Origin: an uncultured Clostridia bacterium
Lineage (GTDB): Bacteria > Bacillota > Clostridia > TANB77 > CAG-508
Assembly: GCA_948875265.1 (NCBI GenBank)
Contig: CAQRYF010000024.1
Coordinates: 1 to 22,584 of the forward strand
Length of the DNA: 22,584 bases
Direction of reading: 5' to 3'
Part shown: piece after piece, positions 15,028 to 22,540 of the stretch
Numbering within the stretch: position 1 is the first letter of the stretch
Layout of the letters: every line of letters starts with the position of its first letter
Notes under the pieces: model-generated
Databases searched by the model: none
The model's input: the letters and a program-made list of their open reading frames with translations, nothing else
Told to the model about the DNA's origin: nothing
Position numbers and translations under genes: made by a program

Positions 15028-16695
15028 ATGAATCAAAAGAAAAATAAAAAAATAATAGTTATATTGATAGTAGTAGCAATAATTATAATATTGCTGTCAG
15101 GAGTAGCACTTATGTATCTTGCTACTGATATATTTAGAAGTGATAAAGAATTGTTTTTTAAATATATAGCTCAAATGGCAGATAGTGAAAAAGGATTTAT
15201 AAATAATGAATTGAAACAATATTATGAAAAAAGAAATAATACACCATATGAAGACGAAGGATTTTTTAGTGTAAATATAAAAACACAAAACGGACAAAAT
15301 CAATTTGACAATATAAATAACTTTAATATAACTTTTACAGGAAATGTTGATACTCCAAATTCAAAGTCAGAACAAAATATTAGTTTAAATTACTCAGATA
15401 AGGTAAAATTTCCTTTTAGTTATAGACAAATTGAAAATATTATAGGTTTACAAACAAAATATGTTGGAAGTAAATATGTTGCAGTAGAAAATGATAAAAT
15501 AGATGAATTAGAAAATAATAGTAATATTACTACTGATTCAATCACAAAAAACAGTGAAAAATTACAAGAAATAAGTAGTGTAGAGTTAAGTGAAGAAGAT
15601 AAGAAACATATACAAGAAATATATACTAAATTTTTAAATGAACAATTACAAAATAATAGTTTTACAAAAGTTCAAGAAGGAGATGCAAAAGGTTATAAAC
15701 TAACTTTAAATGGAGAAGAAATAAAAAATGTTTTAAAAAGTTTTTTAGAAACTCTAAAGAATGACCAATTAACTTTAGATAAATTAAATCAATATATAAA
15801 AGCACAAAAAAACTCATCAAAAATAACTCAAAATGACATAGATAATATGATTAAAGATATTGATAATAACTCAGAAATTAATAATCAAAAGTTAGAGATA
15901 ATTGTTTATATAAAAGATAAAAATGTAAGTAAACTACAAATAATAATAAATGAAGCAAAATTACAATTAGAGAAAATACAAACAGGAAATGATTTACAAT
16001 ATGGTGTATCAATTGATATAAACATTGATAATGAAACTGCAAATTTATATTTTAATGCAAAATATAGTGGATTACAATCAATGCAAAGTATTAGTGAAAA
16101 TTATGAATTAGGAATATCAGAAACAGATAATATACAATACAAATATAATTTTAATAATAATATTAATTTTGTACAAAGTGTTAATATAGAAGAATTCTCA
16201 AATTCAAATGCAATGATATTAAATAATTATGATAAAGATAAAATAAATAACTTTATGAATGCATTGATAGAAAGAATTATTCAAGTGAATAAATTACAAA
16301 TGGAGCAATTGGGATTAGAAGAAAATGAAAATCCTATCAAATATATGATACCAAATCTATCAATATATAATAATGCATTAGATATAATTAACAATCAAGA
16401 AAATTTAAGTGAAGTAGAAATATCAACATTCAATGAAAAATTTGAAATGTATGAAGGGACAAATGAAGCGGGAGTAACAGTAAAAGGATTATTTACTGTA
16501 ATAAAATCAAACAATGAGAATGAAGATAGATTACCAATAGAAGAAATAAATTTTAATGGTGAAGAATATGAAGCAACAGAACAAAATATAACATTATTAA
16601 AAGGCGAAATAAGTACAGAAGATAAATATAGAGTAGAATTTGAAAGAGACCAAGATACAGGAAGAATATACAGAGTAGTTATAAATAAAAAATAA
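15028..16695 (+). CDS. Membrane-anchored extracytoplasmic protein, unknown function
   Basis: A 555-aa protein with a basic N-terminus (NQKKNKK) and one hydrophobic segment at about residues 9-32, a signal anchor or uncleaved signal. A large, Asn/Ile/Lys/Glu-rich extracytoplasmic domain without Cys or obvious catalytic motifs follows. It shows alternating beta-strand-like stretches (SVNIKTQNG..., FNITFTGNVD) and ends DQDTGRIYRVVINKK. I do not recognise the family. The ribosome site AAAGGAG is clear. It lies just upstream of spoIIIA, but a strong terminator (16722-16754) separates them, so co-transcription is unlikely. A cell-envelope or spore-related role is possible by position only. Confidence 0.7.
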   Translation: MNQKKNKKIIVILIVVAIIIILLSGVALMYLATDIFRSDKELFFKYIAQMADSEKGFINNELKQYYEKRNNTPYEDEGFFSVNIKTQNGQNQFDNINNFNITFTGNVDTPNSKSEQNISLNYSDKVKFPFSYRQIENIIGLQTKYVGSKYVAVENDKIDELENNSNITTDSITKNSEKLQEISSVELSEEDKKHIQEIYTKFLNEQLQNNSFTKVQEGDAKGYKLTLNGEEIKNVLKSFLETLKNDQLTLDKLNQYIKAQKNSSKITQNDIDNMIKDIDNNSEINNQKLEIIVYIKDKNVSKLQIIINEAKLQLEKIQTGNDLQYGVSIDINIDNETANLYFNAKYSGLQSMQSISENYELGISETDNIQYKYNFNNNINFVQSVNIEEFSNSNAMILNNYDKDKINNFMNALIERIIQVNKLQMEQLGLEENENPIKYMIPNLSIYNNALDIINNQENLSEVEISTFNEKFEMYEGTNEAGVTVKGLFTVIKSNNENEDRLPIEEINFNGEEYEATEQNITLLKGEISTEDKYRVEFERDQDTGRIYRVVINKK

Positions 16696-16721
16696 TAGTC
16701 TAACAGTTCTATAATTAAACT

Positions 16722-16754
16722 AAAAGACATACAATATTATTGTATGTCTTTTTT
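16722..16754 (+). terminator. Strong terminator before the spoIIIA operon
   Basis: AAAAGACATACAATA (16722-16736) and TATTGTATGTCTTTT (16738-16752) pair perfectly, with the innermost bases forming the loop, and run into a T stretch. Confidence 0.85.
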
Positions 16755-16812
16755 AGGTACTAAAAATTTATACTTTTTATAACAAACCTTTGGAAGAAAG
16801 GAATGAGCAAAG

Positions 16813-17686
16813 TTGAGTAATATAGATGAAATATTAAAATATTTCCCAATTAATTTGTATAATGTATTAAAAAATACATTTGATTCAAATAGACAAATAG
16901 AAGAAAATATACAAGAAATACGAATACGTATTGGAAAACCAATAATTTTAAAGCTAAGGCAAGCAGATGTATTAGTCCAATATATAATTACACAGACAGA
17001 AATTTTACAAACATTAGAGAAAATGTGTGAAAATTCAATTTATTCATATAAAAATCAAATATGTGAAGGTTTTATAACTATAAAGGGAGGACATAGAATT
17101 GGAATAACTGGAACAGCAGTAGTAGAAAATGAAAAAGTAATAAATTTAAAATATATAACTAGTTTAAATATAAGAATAGCAAGACAAATATTAAATTGCA
17201 GTGAAAAAATACTAGGTCAGATTATAGATAAGGAAAACGATACAATTTATAATACCCTTATTGTTTCTCCGCCAGGAAAAGGAAAAACAACAATATTAAG
17301 AGATACTATAAGGAAAATCAGTAATGGTATAGAAGAAATTAGCTTTAGAGGAAGAAACTGTTGTGTAGTAGATGAAAGAGGAGAGATTGCTGCAATGTAT
17401 AGAGGAGTACCACAAAACGATATAGGAATAAGAACAGATGTAATAGAAAATATATCAAAAGCAAAAGGAATGAAAATGTTAATTAGATCAATGGCTCCAG
17501 AAGTAATTGCTTGTGATGAAATAGGATCAAAAGAAGATGTACAAGCAATACGGAGAAGCTATATCATCTGGAGTTAAGGGGATATTTACAATGCATGGAA
17601 AAACACTAGAAGACATAAAAAATAATAAAGATGTATATTGCTTGGTAGAAACAAAGCAAATAGAAAAAATAATTTTTTTAGGATAA
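16813..17686 (+). CDS. spoIIIAA: SpoIIIAA ATPase, read through a CGG +1 shift
   Basis: SpoIIIAA is the cytoplasmic, secretion-ATPase-like subunit of the SpoIIIA-SpoIIQ complex that links mother cell and forespore. Seen here: VREIRIRIGKP-type lead (IQEIRIRIGKPI), CEGFITIKGGHRIGITGTAV, P-loop SPPGKGKTTILRD (Pro153-Thr160), CCVVDERGEIAA and VIACDEIGSKEDVQAI. The frame then meets CGG at 17551 (codon 247) and would stop after eight more codons. Skipping one C continues GEAISSGVKGIFTMHGKTLE, the conserved ending, to 17686. The product is 290 aa, close to the ~307 of Bacillus. The start is TTG 16813 after AAAGGA. An ATG at 16803 opens only five codons. No clear sigma-E promoter was recognised in the 60 nt upstream. 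Confidence 0.88.
17551..17554 (+). other. +1 frameshift site 3: in-frame CGG-A
   Basis: In spoIIIAA the frame reads GCA ATA CGG AGA AGC and stops soon after. Removing the C gives GCA ATA GGA GAA GCT. The resulting spacing between DVQAI and SGVKGIFTMHG equals that of the family, where one residue lies at this position. Confidence 0.85.
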
Positions 17687-17759
17687 TTGTAATAAAGAGT
17701 TCTAAAACAAAATAAGGTGCATATAATACATAATAATAAAAAGGACAAGGAGTATATAA

Positions 17760-18269
17760 ATGCAAGTTGTAAAATATTTTATATTATTTCTAATTATGAT
17801 ATCAAGCAGCATGATTGGAAAAAGTTTATCAAAAAAATATATATATCGTTTAACAGAACTAGAAGAAATGAAAAACGCACTAAACATATTTAAATCAAAA
17901 ATAAAATTTACATATGAGCCAATTCCAGAGATATTTGGTGAAATAGCACAAAATACAAATAAAAATATAGGAAAAATTTTTGAAACAGCAAAACAAAAAA
18001 TGAAAAGTGACAATGCAAATGTAGCATGGGAACAAGCTGTAGACGAAACAATCACAAATCTAAAGAAAGAAGACAAGTATGTAATAAAAACCCTATCAAA
18101 ACTATTAGGACAAACTGATTTAGAAGGACAAACTAGCCAAATAGAAATAACACAAAACTTTTTAGAAACACAAATCAAAGAAGCACAAGAAGAAAAAGCC
18201 AAAAACGAAAAACTATATAGTAGACTAGGAACCACTATAGGTTTAGCAATTGTAATAATATTGTTCTAA
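17760..18269 (+). CDS. spoIIIAB: Stage III sporulation protein SpoIIIAB
   Basis: A 169-aa mother-cell membrane component of the SpoIIIA-SpoIIQ channel. An N-terminal membrane helix (residues ~5-22), a soluble helical domain (LTELEEMKNALNIFKSKIKF, then PEIFGEIA, LSKLLGQTDLEGQTSQI) and a C-terminal helix (GLAIVIILF) match the family, whose soluble part resembles type II secretion GspF-like folds. Length is normal (171 in Bacillus). AAGGAG lies 7 nt before the ATG. A 73-nt gap separates it from spoIIIAA, and a 31-nt repeat begins 8 nt after its stop. Confidence 0.9.
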   Translation: MQVVKYFILFLIMISSSMIGKSLSKKYIYRLTELEEMKNALNIFKSKIKFTYEPIPEIFGEIAQNTNKNIGKIFETAKQKMKSDNANVAWEQAVDETITNLKKEDKYVIKTLSKLLGQTDLEGQTSQIEITQNFLETQIKEAQEEKAKNEKLYSRLGTTIGLAIVIILF

Positions 18270-18276
18270 TGTTCTG

Positions 18277-18307
18277 TGTCCTGTTGGGGACGTTTCTGTT
18301 TGGGACA
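18277..18307 (+). repeat. 31-nt repeat, copy 2 (REP-like), between spoIIIAB and spoIIIAC
   Basis: It begins TGTCCTGTTGGGGACGTTTC and ends GGGACA. It is nearly identical to copies at 18581-18611 and, on the other strand, 2577-2607. The ends are complementary and could fold in RNA. It follows the spoIIIAB stop almost directly. Confidence 0.87.
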
Positions 18308-18385
18308 TTTTTGTTGCATATTACTTAAGAATAATGATAATTTCTAATTAAATTCTTATCTTTGGGAAAGGAATGAAAAATAAAT

Positions 18386-18580
18386 ATGGATATTAATTTA
18401 TTATTTAAAATAGCAGCTATAGGTATTTTAGTTGCGGTTTTACATCAAGTATTGGTTAGAGCGGGAAGAGAAGATCAAGCAATGATGACTACACTAGCTG
18501 GTTTGGTTATAGTTTTAACTATGGTAATAAAAGAAATTAGTACATTATTTAATACAGTAAGAACTATTTTTAATTTATAA
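18386..18580 (+). CDS. spoIIIAC: Stage III sporulation protein SpoIIIAC
   Basis: A 64-aa integral membrane protein with two helices (LLFKIAAIGILVAVLHQVLV and MTTLAGLVIVLTMVIKEIS) around RAGREDQA, the family's conserved turn. Length is as expected. It belongs to the membrane part of the SpoIIIA channel together with SpoIIIAD. The closest ribosome site, AAAGGA, is unusually far (13 nt) from the ATG, with a seven-codon ATG frame starting in between; weak initiation or a structural effect of the upstream repeat is possible. The gene is bracketed by two copies of the 31-nt repeat. Confidence 0.88.
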   Translation: MDINLLFKIAAIGILVAVLHQVLVRAGREDQAMMTTLAGLVIVLTMVIKEISTLFNTVRTIFNL

Positions 18581-18611
18581 TGTCCTATTGGGGACGTTTC
18601 TCTTTGGGACA
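18581..18611 (+). repeat. 31-nt repeat, copy 3 (REP-like), between spoIIIAC and spoIIIAD
   Basis: It begins TGTCCTATTGGGGACGTTTC and ends GGGACA. It starts at the very next base after the spoIIIAC stop codon and is in the same orientation as the copy at 18277-18307, differing from it at two positions. Confidence 0.87.
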
Positions 18612-18645
18612 TTAATGATTATGTTATACAGTGGTAGGAGGAAAT

Positions 18646-19032
18646 ATGGATATTATAAAAATAATAGGTGTGGCTTTAATTGGATTAATAATTATTATTT
18701 TATTAAAACAATATAAGCCAGAATTTGCAATATATATAAGCTTGTTAACAGGAGTACTAATTCTATTGCTAGTAATGGATAAGTTAACAGGTATAATAAA
18801 TTTATTACAAACTTTTGCAAATAAGGCATCAATAAATAGTACTTTTATAACCTTACTTATAAAAATAACTGGAATAGCATTTTTATCGGAATTTGCAGTT
18901 AGTATATGCAAAGACTCAGGAGAAGCTGCAATTGCTAGCAAAATAGAAATAGGAAGCAAAATTATAATAATATCAATGTCAATACCAATTTTATCTGCTT
19001 TACTTGAAATTATACTAAAAGTATTACCATAA
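18646..19032 (+). CDS. spoIIIAD: Stage III sporulation protein SpoIIIAD
   Basis: A 128-aa polytopic membrane protein of the SpoIIIA channel, with helices at about 4-22, 28-46, 62-80 and 100-125. It contains the conserved block ITGIAFLSEFAVSICKDSGEAAIASKIEIGSK. The frame is open from a GTG at 18631, but AGGAGG at 18636-18641 directs initiation to ATG 18646, which also gives the family's normal N-terminus (MDIIKIIGVALIG). It is 11 nt from spoIIIAE. Confidence 0.9.
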   Translation: MDIIKIIGVALIGLIIIILLKQYKPEFAIYISLLTGVLILLLVMDKLTGIINLLQTFANKASINSTFITLLIKITGIAFLSEFAVSICKDSGEAAIASKIEIGSKIIIISMSIPILSALLEIILKVLP

Positions 19033-19043
19033 AGGAGTTACAA

Positions 19044-20193
19044 ATGAAGAAAGTAATATGTATTTTTATATCTATTTTATTGATTGTTATTCCTATTTCA
19101 AATACATATGCCAATAATGAAGAAACACTAAAAGGACAGCAAGAAGAGTTTGGGATACAAGATTTTATAAAAAATTCTAAACAATATACAGGTGAGTTTT
19201 TTGAAGATATTGATGTTGGACAAGTCTTAAATGATGCTATAAAGGGACAAGTTGATAATTCTACCTTGTTTAAAAGAATTTTGAATCTCCTTGAAAAAGA
19301 AGTAGTAACCAGTATAAAAGCAATTGCAAGTATTATAGCAATTATAATAATACATAGTATTTTAAAATCTATTAGTGAAAGCTTAGAAAATGATGGAATA
19401 GCGAAACTAATATATTATGTACAATATATTATTATTGTAACTATTATAATGTCAAATTTTTCTGATATTGTAAAAATGATTCAAGATACATGTACAAATT
19501 TAGTGGCATTTATGAACATGCTAGTCCCATTACTTATTACATTAATGATGTATACAGGAAGTATTGCTACAAGTGGAATGCTAGAACCAATTATATTATT
19601 TATGATTAACTTTATAGGCAATGTTATTCAAGATATATTAATACCATTAATGTTAGTAGTTACAAGTTTAATAATAATTTCTAAGATATCTAATCAAGTG
19701 AAAATTGATAAGTTATCAAAATTTATGAAATCAGGAATAACATGGTTTTTAGGAATAGTATTAACAATATTTGTAGGAGTGGTTTCATTAGAAGGAACAA
19801 TGTCAACTAGTGTTGATCGGCATTACAGCAAAGACAACCAAGACAATAGTTAGTTCTGCAATTCCAGTGGTTGGAAAAATTTTAGGAGATGCAGTTGATA
19901 CTGTTTTAGGGTGTGGAATTATATTGAAGAATGCTATTGGACTAGTTGGTATCATTTTGATATTGGGAATATGTATTATGCCTATTTTGAAACTTGCAAC
20001 TCTTACTGTAACATATAAATTATTAGCAACAGTAGTTCAACCAATAGCAGATGAAAAGATAGTAGGGTTATTAGAACAAATAGGGGATATTTTTAAAATT
20101 TTTCTAGCAATATTAAGTTCAATATCTGTTATGTTAATCATAGGAACAGCATTAGTAATAAAAATATCCAATAGTGGAATGATGTACAGATAA
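19044..20193 (+). CDS. spoIIIAE: SpoIIIAE membrane protein, read through a CGG +1 shift
   Basis: SpoIIIAE is the large polytopic membrane subunit of the SpoIIIA-SpoIIQ channel. It has a cleavable signal peptide (residues 1-23, ending SNTYA), a short extracytoplasmic region and about seven further helices. The conserved LEGTMSTSVD is reached at residue 258; the next codon is CGG at 19818 and the frame stops twelve codons later. Skipping the C continues GITAKTTKTIVSSAIPVVGK and ILGDAVDTVLGC, the most conserved part of the family, to 20193. The joined product is 382 aa, against 399 in Bacillus. The ribosome site AAAGGAG is clear. Without the shift the protein would lose its last third, including several membrane helices. 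Confidence 0.9.
19818..19821 (+). other. +1 frameshift site 4: in-frame CGG-C
   Basis: In spoIIIAE, GTT GAT CGG CAT TAC runs into a stop, whereas GTT GAT GGC ATT ACA GCA reads VDGITA, the invariant family motif. The residue at the shift is therefore Gly, as at the other sites. Confidence 0.87.
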
Positions 20194-20205
20194 AGGAGAT
20201 AACAA

Positions 20206-20868
20206 ATGATAGAATTTTTAAGTTCTTGGGCAAAAGGATTGGGACTAGCAATTGTAATTGTTTCAATATTAGAAATGCTTTTGCCTAATAATAGAACAAA
20301 AAAATATATAAGGATGGTAATGGGAATATATGTATTATTTACTGTTATATCACCCTTTATAAAAAATAAAGAAATATTTAATTTTAATGAAGTGGATTTA
20401 GATAAATATATGACAACTCAAACAAGTACAAGTTCAGTAATTGATCAAAGTTCTATGGATGAGAGAATACAAAATTTATATATACAGGAATTAGAAAAAG
20501 ATATAACTAAAAAGATTGAAGAAAAAGGATTTGATGTGACAAAATGTAGAGTAGAAACTAAAATTTCTGATAATGAGAAAGAGAGTAAAATAACAAAGAT
20601 TAAATTAAATGTACAAAAGTCAGAAAAACAAAATGTATCTATACCACAAGAAGATACAGATAAAATAGAAAATAAAGTAGTAACAGAAATTCAGAAAATA
20701 AAGCCAATTGACACAAATGTGAAAATTAAAAATACTACAGATAATAATATAAATAATAGTAGGGAAACTAACAAAGAAAAAAAGCTCACAAGAAGTGACA
20801 TTCAAAATATTAAGAAATTTCTAATTGAGGAATATGAGGTGAATGAAAAATGTTTAGAGATAAATTGA
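20206..20868 (+). CDS. spoIIIAF: Stage III sporulation protein SpoIIIAF
   Basis: A 220-aa SpoIIIA channel component with two N-terminal helices (about 9-27 and 35-52, separated by LLPNNRTKKYIRMVMG) and a soluble ring-forming domain (residues ~95-215: YIQELEKDITKKIEEKGFDV, then TKIKLNV). The linker near 155-195 is rich in Asn, Thr and Lys. Length is close to Bacillus (206). AAAGGAG precedes the ATG, and its last 19 nt overlap spoIIIAG. Confidence 0.9.
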   Translation: MIEFLSSWAKGLGLAIVIVSILEMLLPNNRTKKYIRMVMGIYVLFTVISPFIKNKEIFNFNEVDLDKYMTTQTSTSSVIDQSSMDERIQNLYIQELEKDITKKIEEKGFDVTKCRVETKISDNEKESKITKIKLNVQKSEKQNVSIPQEDTDKIENKVVTEIQKIKPIDTNVKIKNTTDNNINNSRETNKEKKLTRSDIQNIKKFLIEEYEVNEKCLEIN

Positions 20869-21470
20869 AACAATTACTAAATAAGAATGATGAAGAACAA
20901 GAAGGGAATGATAAAAGTAAGATTGAAAATTTAGTTTTTTTTGTAATTATTTTGATTATAACAATAGTAGTTATAAATATAATATGGAATGGAAATAAAA
21001 AAACTAATAATGGAGATGTTAATACTTCTTCAAAACAATTAGCTAGAACAAATCAAACTATCAATGTTGAAAATACTAATACAACAGAAGGGTTAGAAGA
21101 AAAATTAGAGATAATTCTTTCTAAAATACAGGGGGTAGGCGAAGTAAAGGTATTTGTTAATTATTCAGAATCTAGCGAAGTTGTTGCAATGTATAATGAA
21201 AATTCTAAAGTTAGCAATACAGAAGAATCAGATACTTCTGGAGGGACAAGAAAAATACAGGAGACTGATTCTCAAAAAGATATTATATATAAAGAAGAAA
21301 ATGGAGAAAAAGTACCAATAACACAAAAGGTGATACAGCCCAAAGTGGAAGGGGCAATAATTACAGCTAAAGGTGCAAATAATGCAGGGGTAAAGACTAG
21401 CATAATACAAGCTGTTGAAGCTGTTACTGGTTTGGCAACCCACAAAATACAAGTATTTGAAATGAATTAG
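20850..21470 (+). CDS. spoIIIAG: Stage III sporulation protein SpoIIIAG
   Basis: A 206-aa protein with one membrane helix (about 28-46, LVFFVIILIITIVVINII) and an extracytoplasmic ring-building domain: LEEKLEIILSKIQGVGEVKV, the inserted beta-triangle segment around residues 118-150, then GAIITAKGANNAGVKTSIIQ and ending HKIQVFEMN. In Bacillus SpoIIIAG assembles a large ring between the two membranes. It starts within spoIIIAF using GAGGTG 8 nt upstream, so the two are translationally coupled. Confidence 0.91.
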   Translation: MFRDKLKQLLNKNDEEQEGNDKSKIENLVFFVIILIITIVVINIIWNGNKKTNNGDVNTSSKQLARTNQTINVENTNTTEGLEEKLEIILSKIQGVGEVKVFVNYSESSEVVAMYNENSKVSNTEESDTSGGTRKIQETDSQKDIIYKEENGEKVPITQKVIQPKVEGAIITAKGANNAGVKTSIIQAVEAVTGLATHKIQVFEMN

Positions 21471-21483
21471 GAGGAGATTTCGT

Positions 21484-22167
21484 ATGAAAAAATTATTTAA
21501 GAAAAATCAGGTTATAATATACATAATAGCATTAATGCTTATGACAGCAGGATATTTAAATTATACAACAAATCCAAATAATAATAACTCAGTTGAAACT
21601 AGTATGGACATTGAGGCAAAGGACGATAGCAAATTAGCAGACATAGGAGATGCAAAATTAGTTAGTAGCAATGATGTAGTGCCAGAAAGTAGTGCAGAAA
21701 ATAATAGTGTTAATACAAATCAAATATCAAATGAAAATAATACATCTATGCAGAATAATATGTCAAATACAAGCAATATTAATACTACAGAAAATACTGT
21801 AGAAACTAATAGTACGACTACAGATGAGTATTTTACAAAATCAAAATTAGAAAGGGATACTATGTATTCACAAATGATAGAAACATATGAAAAGGTATTA
21901 AATAGCAGTAATTCTCTAGAAACACAAAAACAAACAGCAACACAAGAAATTACAAAGATAAATAATACAAAAAATGGAATAATGATTTGTGAAAATTTAA
22001 TAAAAACAAAAGGTTTTGAAAATAGTATTATATTTGTAAATGGAGAAAGTATAAGTGTTATTATTGGTGTTTCAGAAATTAAGCAAGAAGAAGTTGCTCA
22101 AATACAAAATATAATATCTAGAGAGATGAATGCTAGAATTGAGAATATACATATTGCGACAAAATAA
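21484..22167 (+). CDS. spoIIIAH: Stage III sporulation protein SpoIIIAH
   Basis: SpoIIIAH is the mother-cell partner of forespore SpoIIQ. It has a single N-terminal helix (about 9-25), a long low-complexity Asn/Ser/Thr linker (about 60-115), and a C-terminal YscJ/FliF-like ring domain: SKLERDTMYSQMIETYEKVL, then ICENLIKTKGFENSIIFVNG and a final VAQIQNIISREMNARIENIH. At 227 aa it is of normal length. The Asn-rich linker is longer than in Bacillus, as is usual in AT-rich Clostridia. AGGAGGAG precedes the ATG. It ends the operon at a terminator. Confidence 0.91.
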   Translation: MKKLFKKNQVIIYIIALMLMTAGYLNYTTNPNNNNSVETSMDIEAKDDSKLADIGDAKLVSSNDVVPESSAENNSVNTNQISNENNTSMQNNMSNTSNINTTENTVETNSTTTDEYFTKSKLERDTMYSQMIETYEKVLNSSNSLETQKQTATQEITKINNTKNGIMICENLIKTKGFENSIIFVNGESISVIIGVSEIKQEEVAQIQNIISREMNARIENIHIATK

Positions 22168-22194
22168 GGGCAAAAAAAATAGCCCTTATTTTAG
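22161..22194. terminator. Bidirectional terminator ending spoIIIA
   Basis: AAAATAAGGGC (22161-22171) pairs perfectly with GCCCTTATTTT (22182-22192). The spoIIIAH stop lies in the left arm and the stop of the convergent HTH gene at the right end, so it is shared. Confidence 0.85.
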
Positions 22195-22397
22195 GCGATA
22201 TTCTCAGTCATTTTTCTAATATATTCTCCAATTTCCTCATTTGTTAATTCTAATTCTATAATTAAGTTTTTAAGAACATCTCTTCTTGGTAAATCTTCTT
22301 CATTATCTATCCTAACATATTGTCTTAAACTAATACCAAGAATTTGTGGCATTTTTTCTTGAGTATATCTTTTGGCTTTTCTTTTCTCCTTAATCAT
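22191..22397 (-). CDS. Small Xre-like HTH protein
   Basis: A 68-aa protein consisting essentially of one Cro/C1-type helix-turn-helix: KRKAKRYTQEKMPQILGISL then RQYVRIDNEEDLPRRDVLKN. It carries the usual TQ..A/M..LGIS.R.Y.R..N pattern with only a short C-terminal helix. The start ATG 22397 has AAGGAGA 4 nt upstream. Such minimal Xre proteins are regulators of phage, conjugative-element or toxin-antitoxin genes, but no partner is visible before the window ends. It is probably unrelated to sporulation. Confidence 0.8.
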   Translation of the reverse strand: MIKEKRKAKRYTQEKMPQILGISLRQYVRIDNEEDLPRRDVLKNLIIELELTNEEIGEYIRKMTENIA

Positions 22398-22511
22398 AAA
22401 ATCTCCTTAAAAATATTTAATTAATTTATTGATATAAACAAACTTATAATATAATATTTTGAGTATATTAATAATTAAATTAATTATTACACAAAAAACA
22501 AAATAATTGTA

Positions 22512-22540
22512 TTGACATTTTATGACATTCTACTTATAGT
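22512..22540 (+). promoter_or_regulatory. Sigma-A promoter facing out of the window
   Basis: TTGACA (22512-22517) and TATAGT (22535-22540) are 17 bases apart on the plus strand. A gene beginning beyond the right edge is expected, divergent from the small HTH gene, which could regulate it. Confidence 0.6.

Noticed and set aside
16755..16812. Sigma-E promoter for the spoIIIA operon
   Set aside because: The segment has ATAC-like pieces but no pair of boxes close enough to the sigma-E consensus to call.
17551..17563. spoIIIAA break as loss of a 5-bp tandem unit (AATAC) by replication slippage
   Set aside because: A five-base deletion could also restore a frame, but removal of one C gives the exact family spacing and is the same event as at the other three sites, so the simpler common explanation is preferred.
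9939..19821. The four frameshifts as ordinary sequencing or assembly errors, or as simple pseudogenes
   Set aside because: Indel errors usually fall in homopolymers. Here all four are an extra C in CGG read in phase, while CGG out of phase is harmless. Random decay would not choose the same codon four times. Raw reads would still be the final test.
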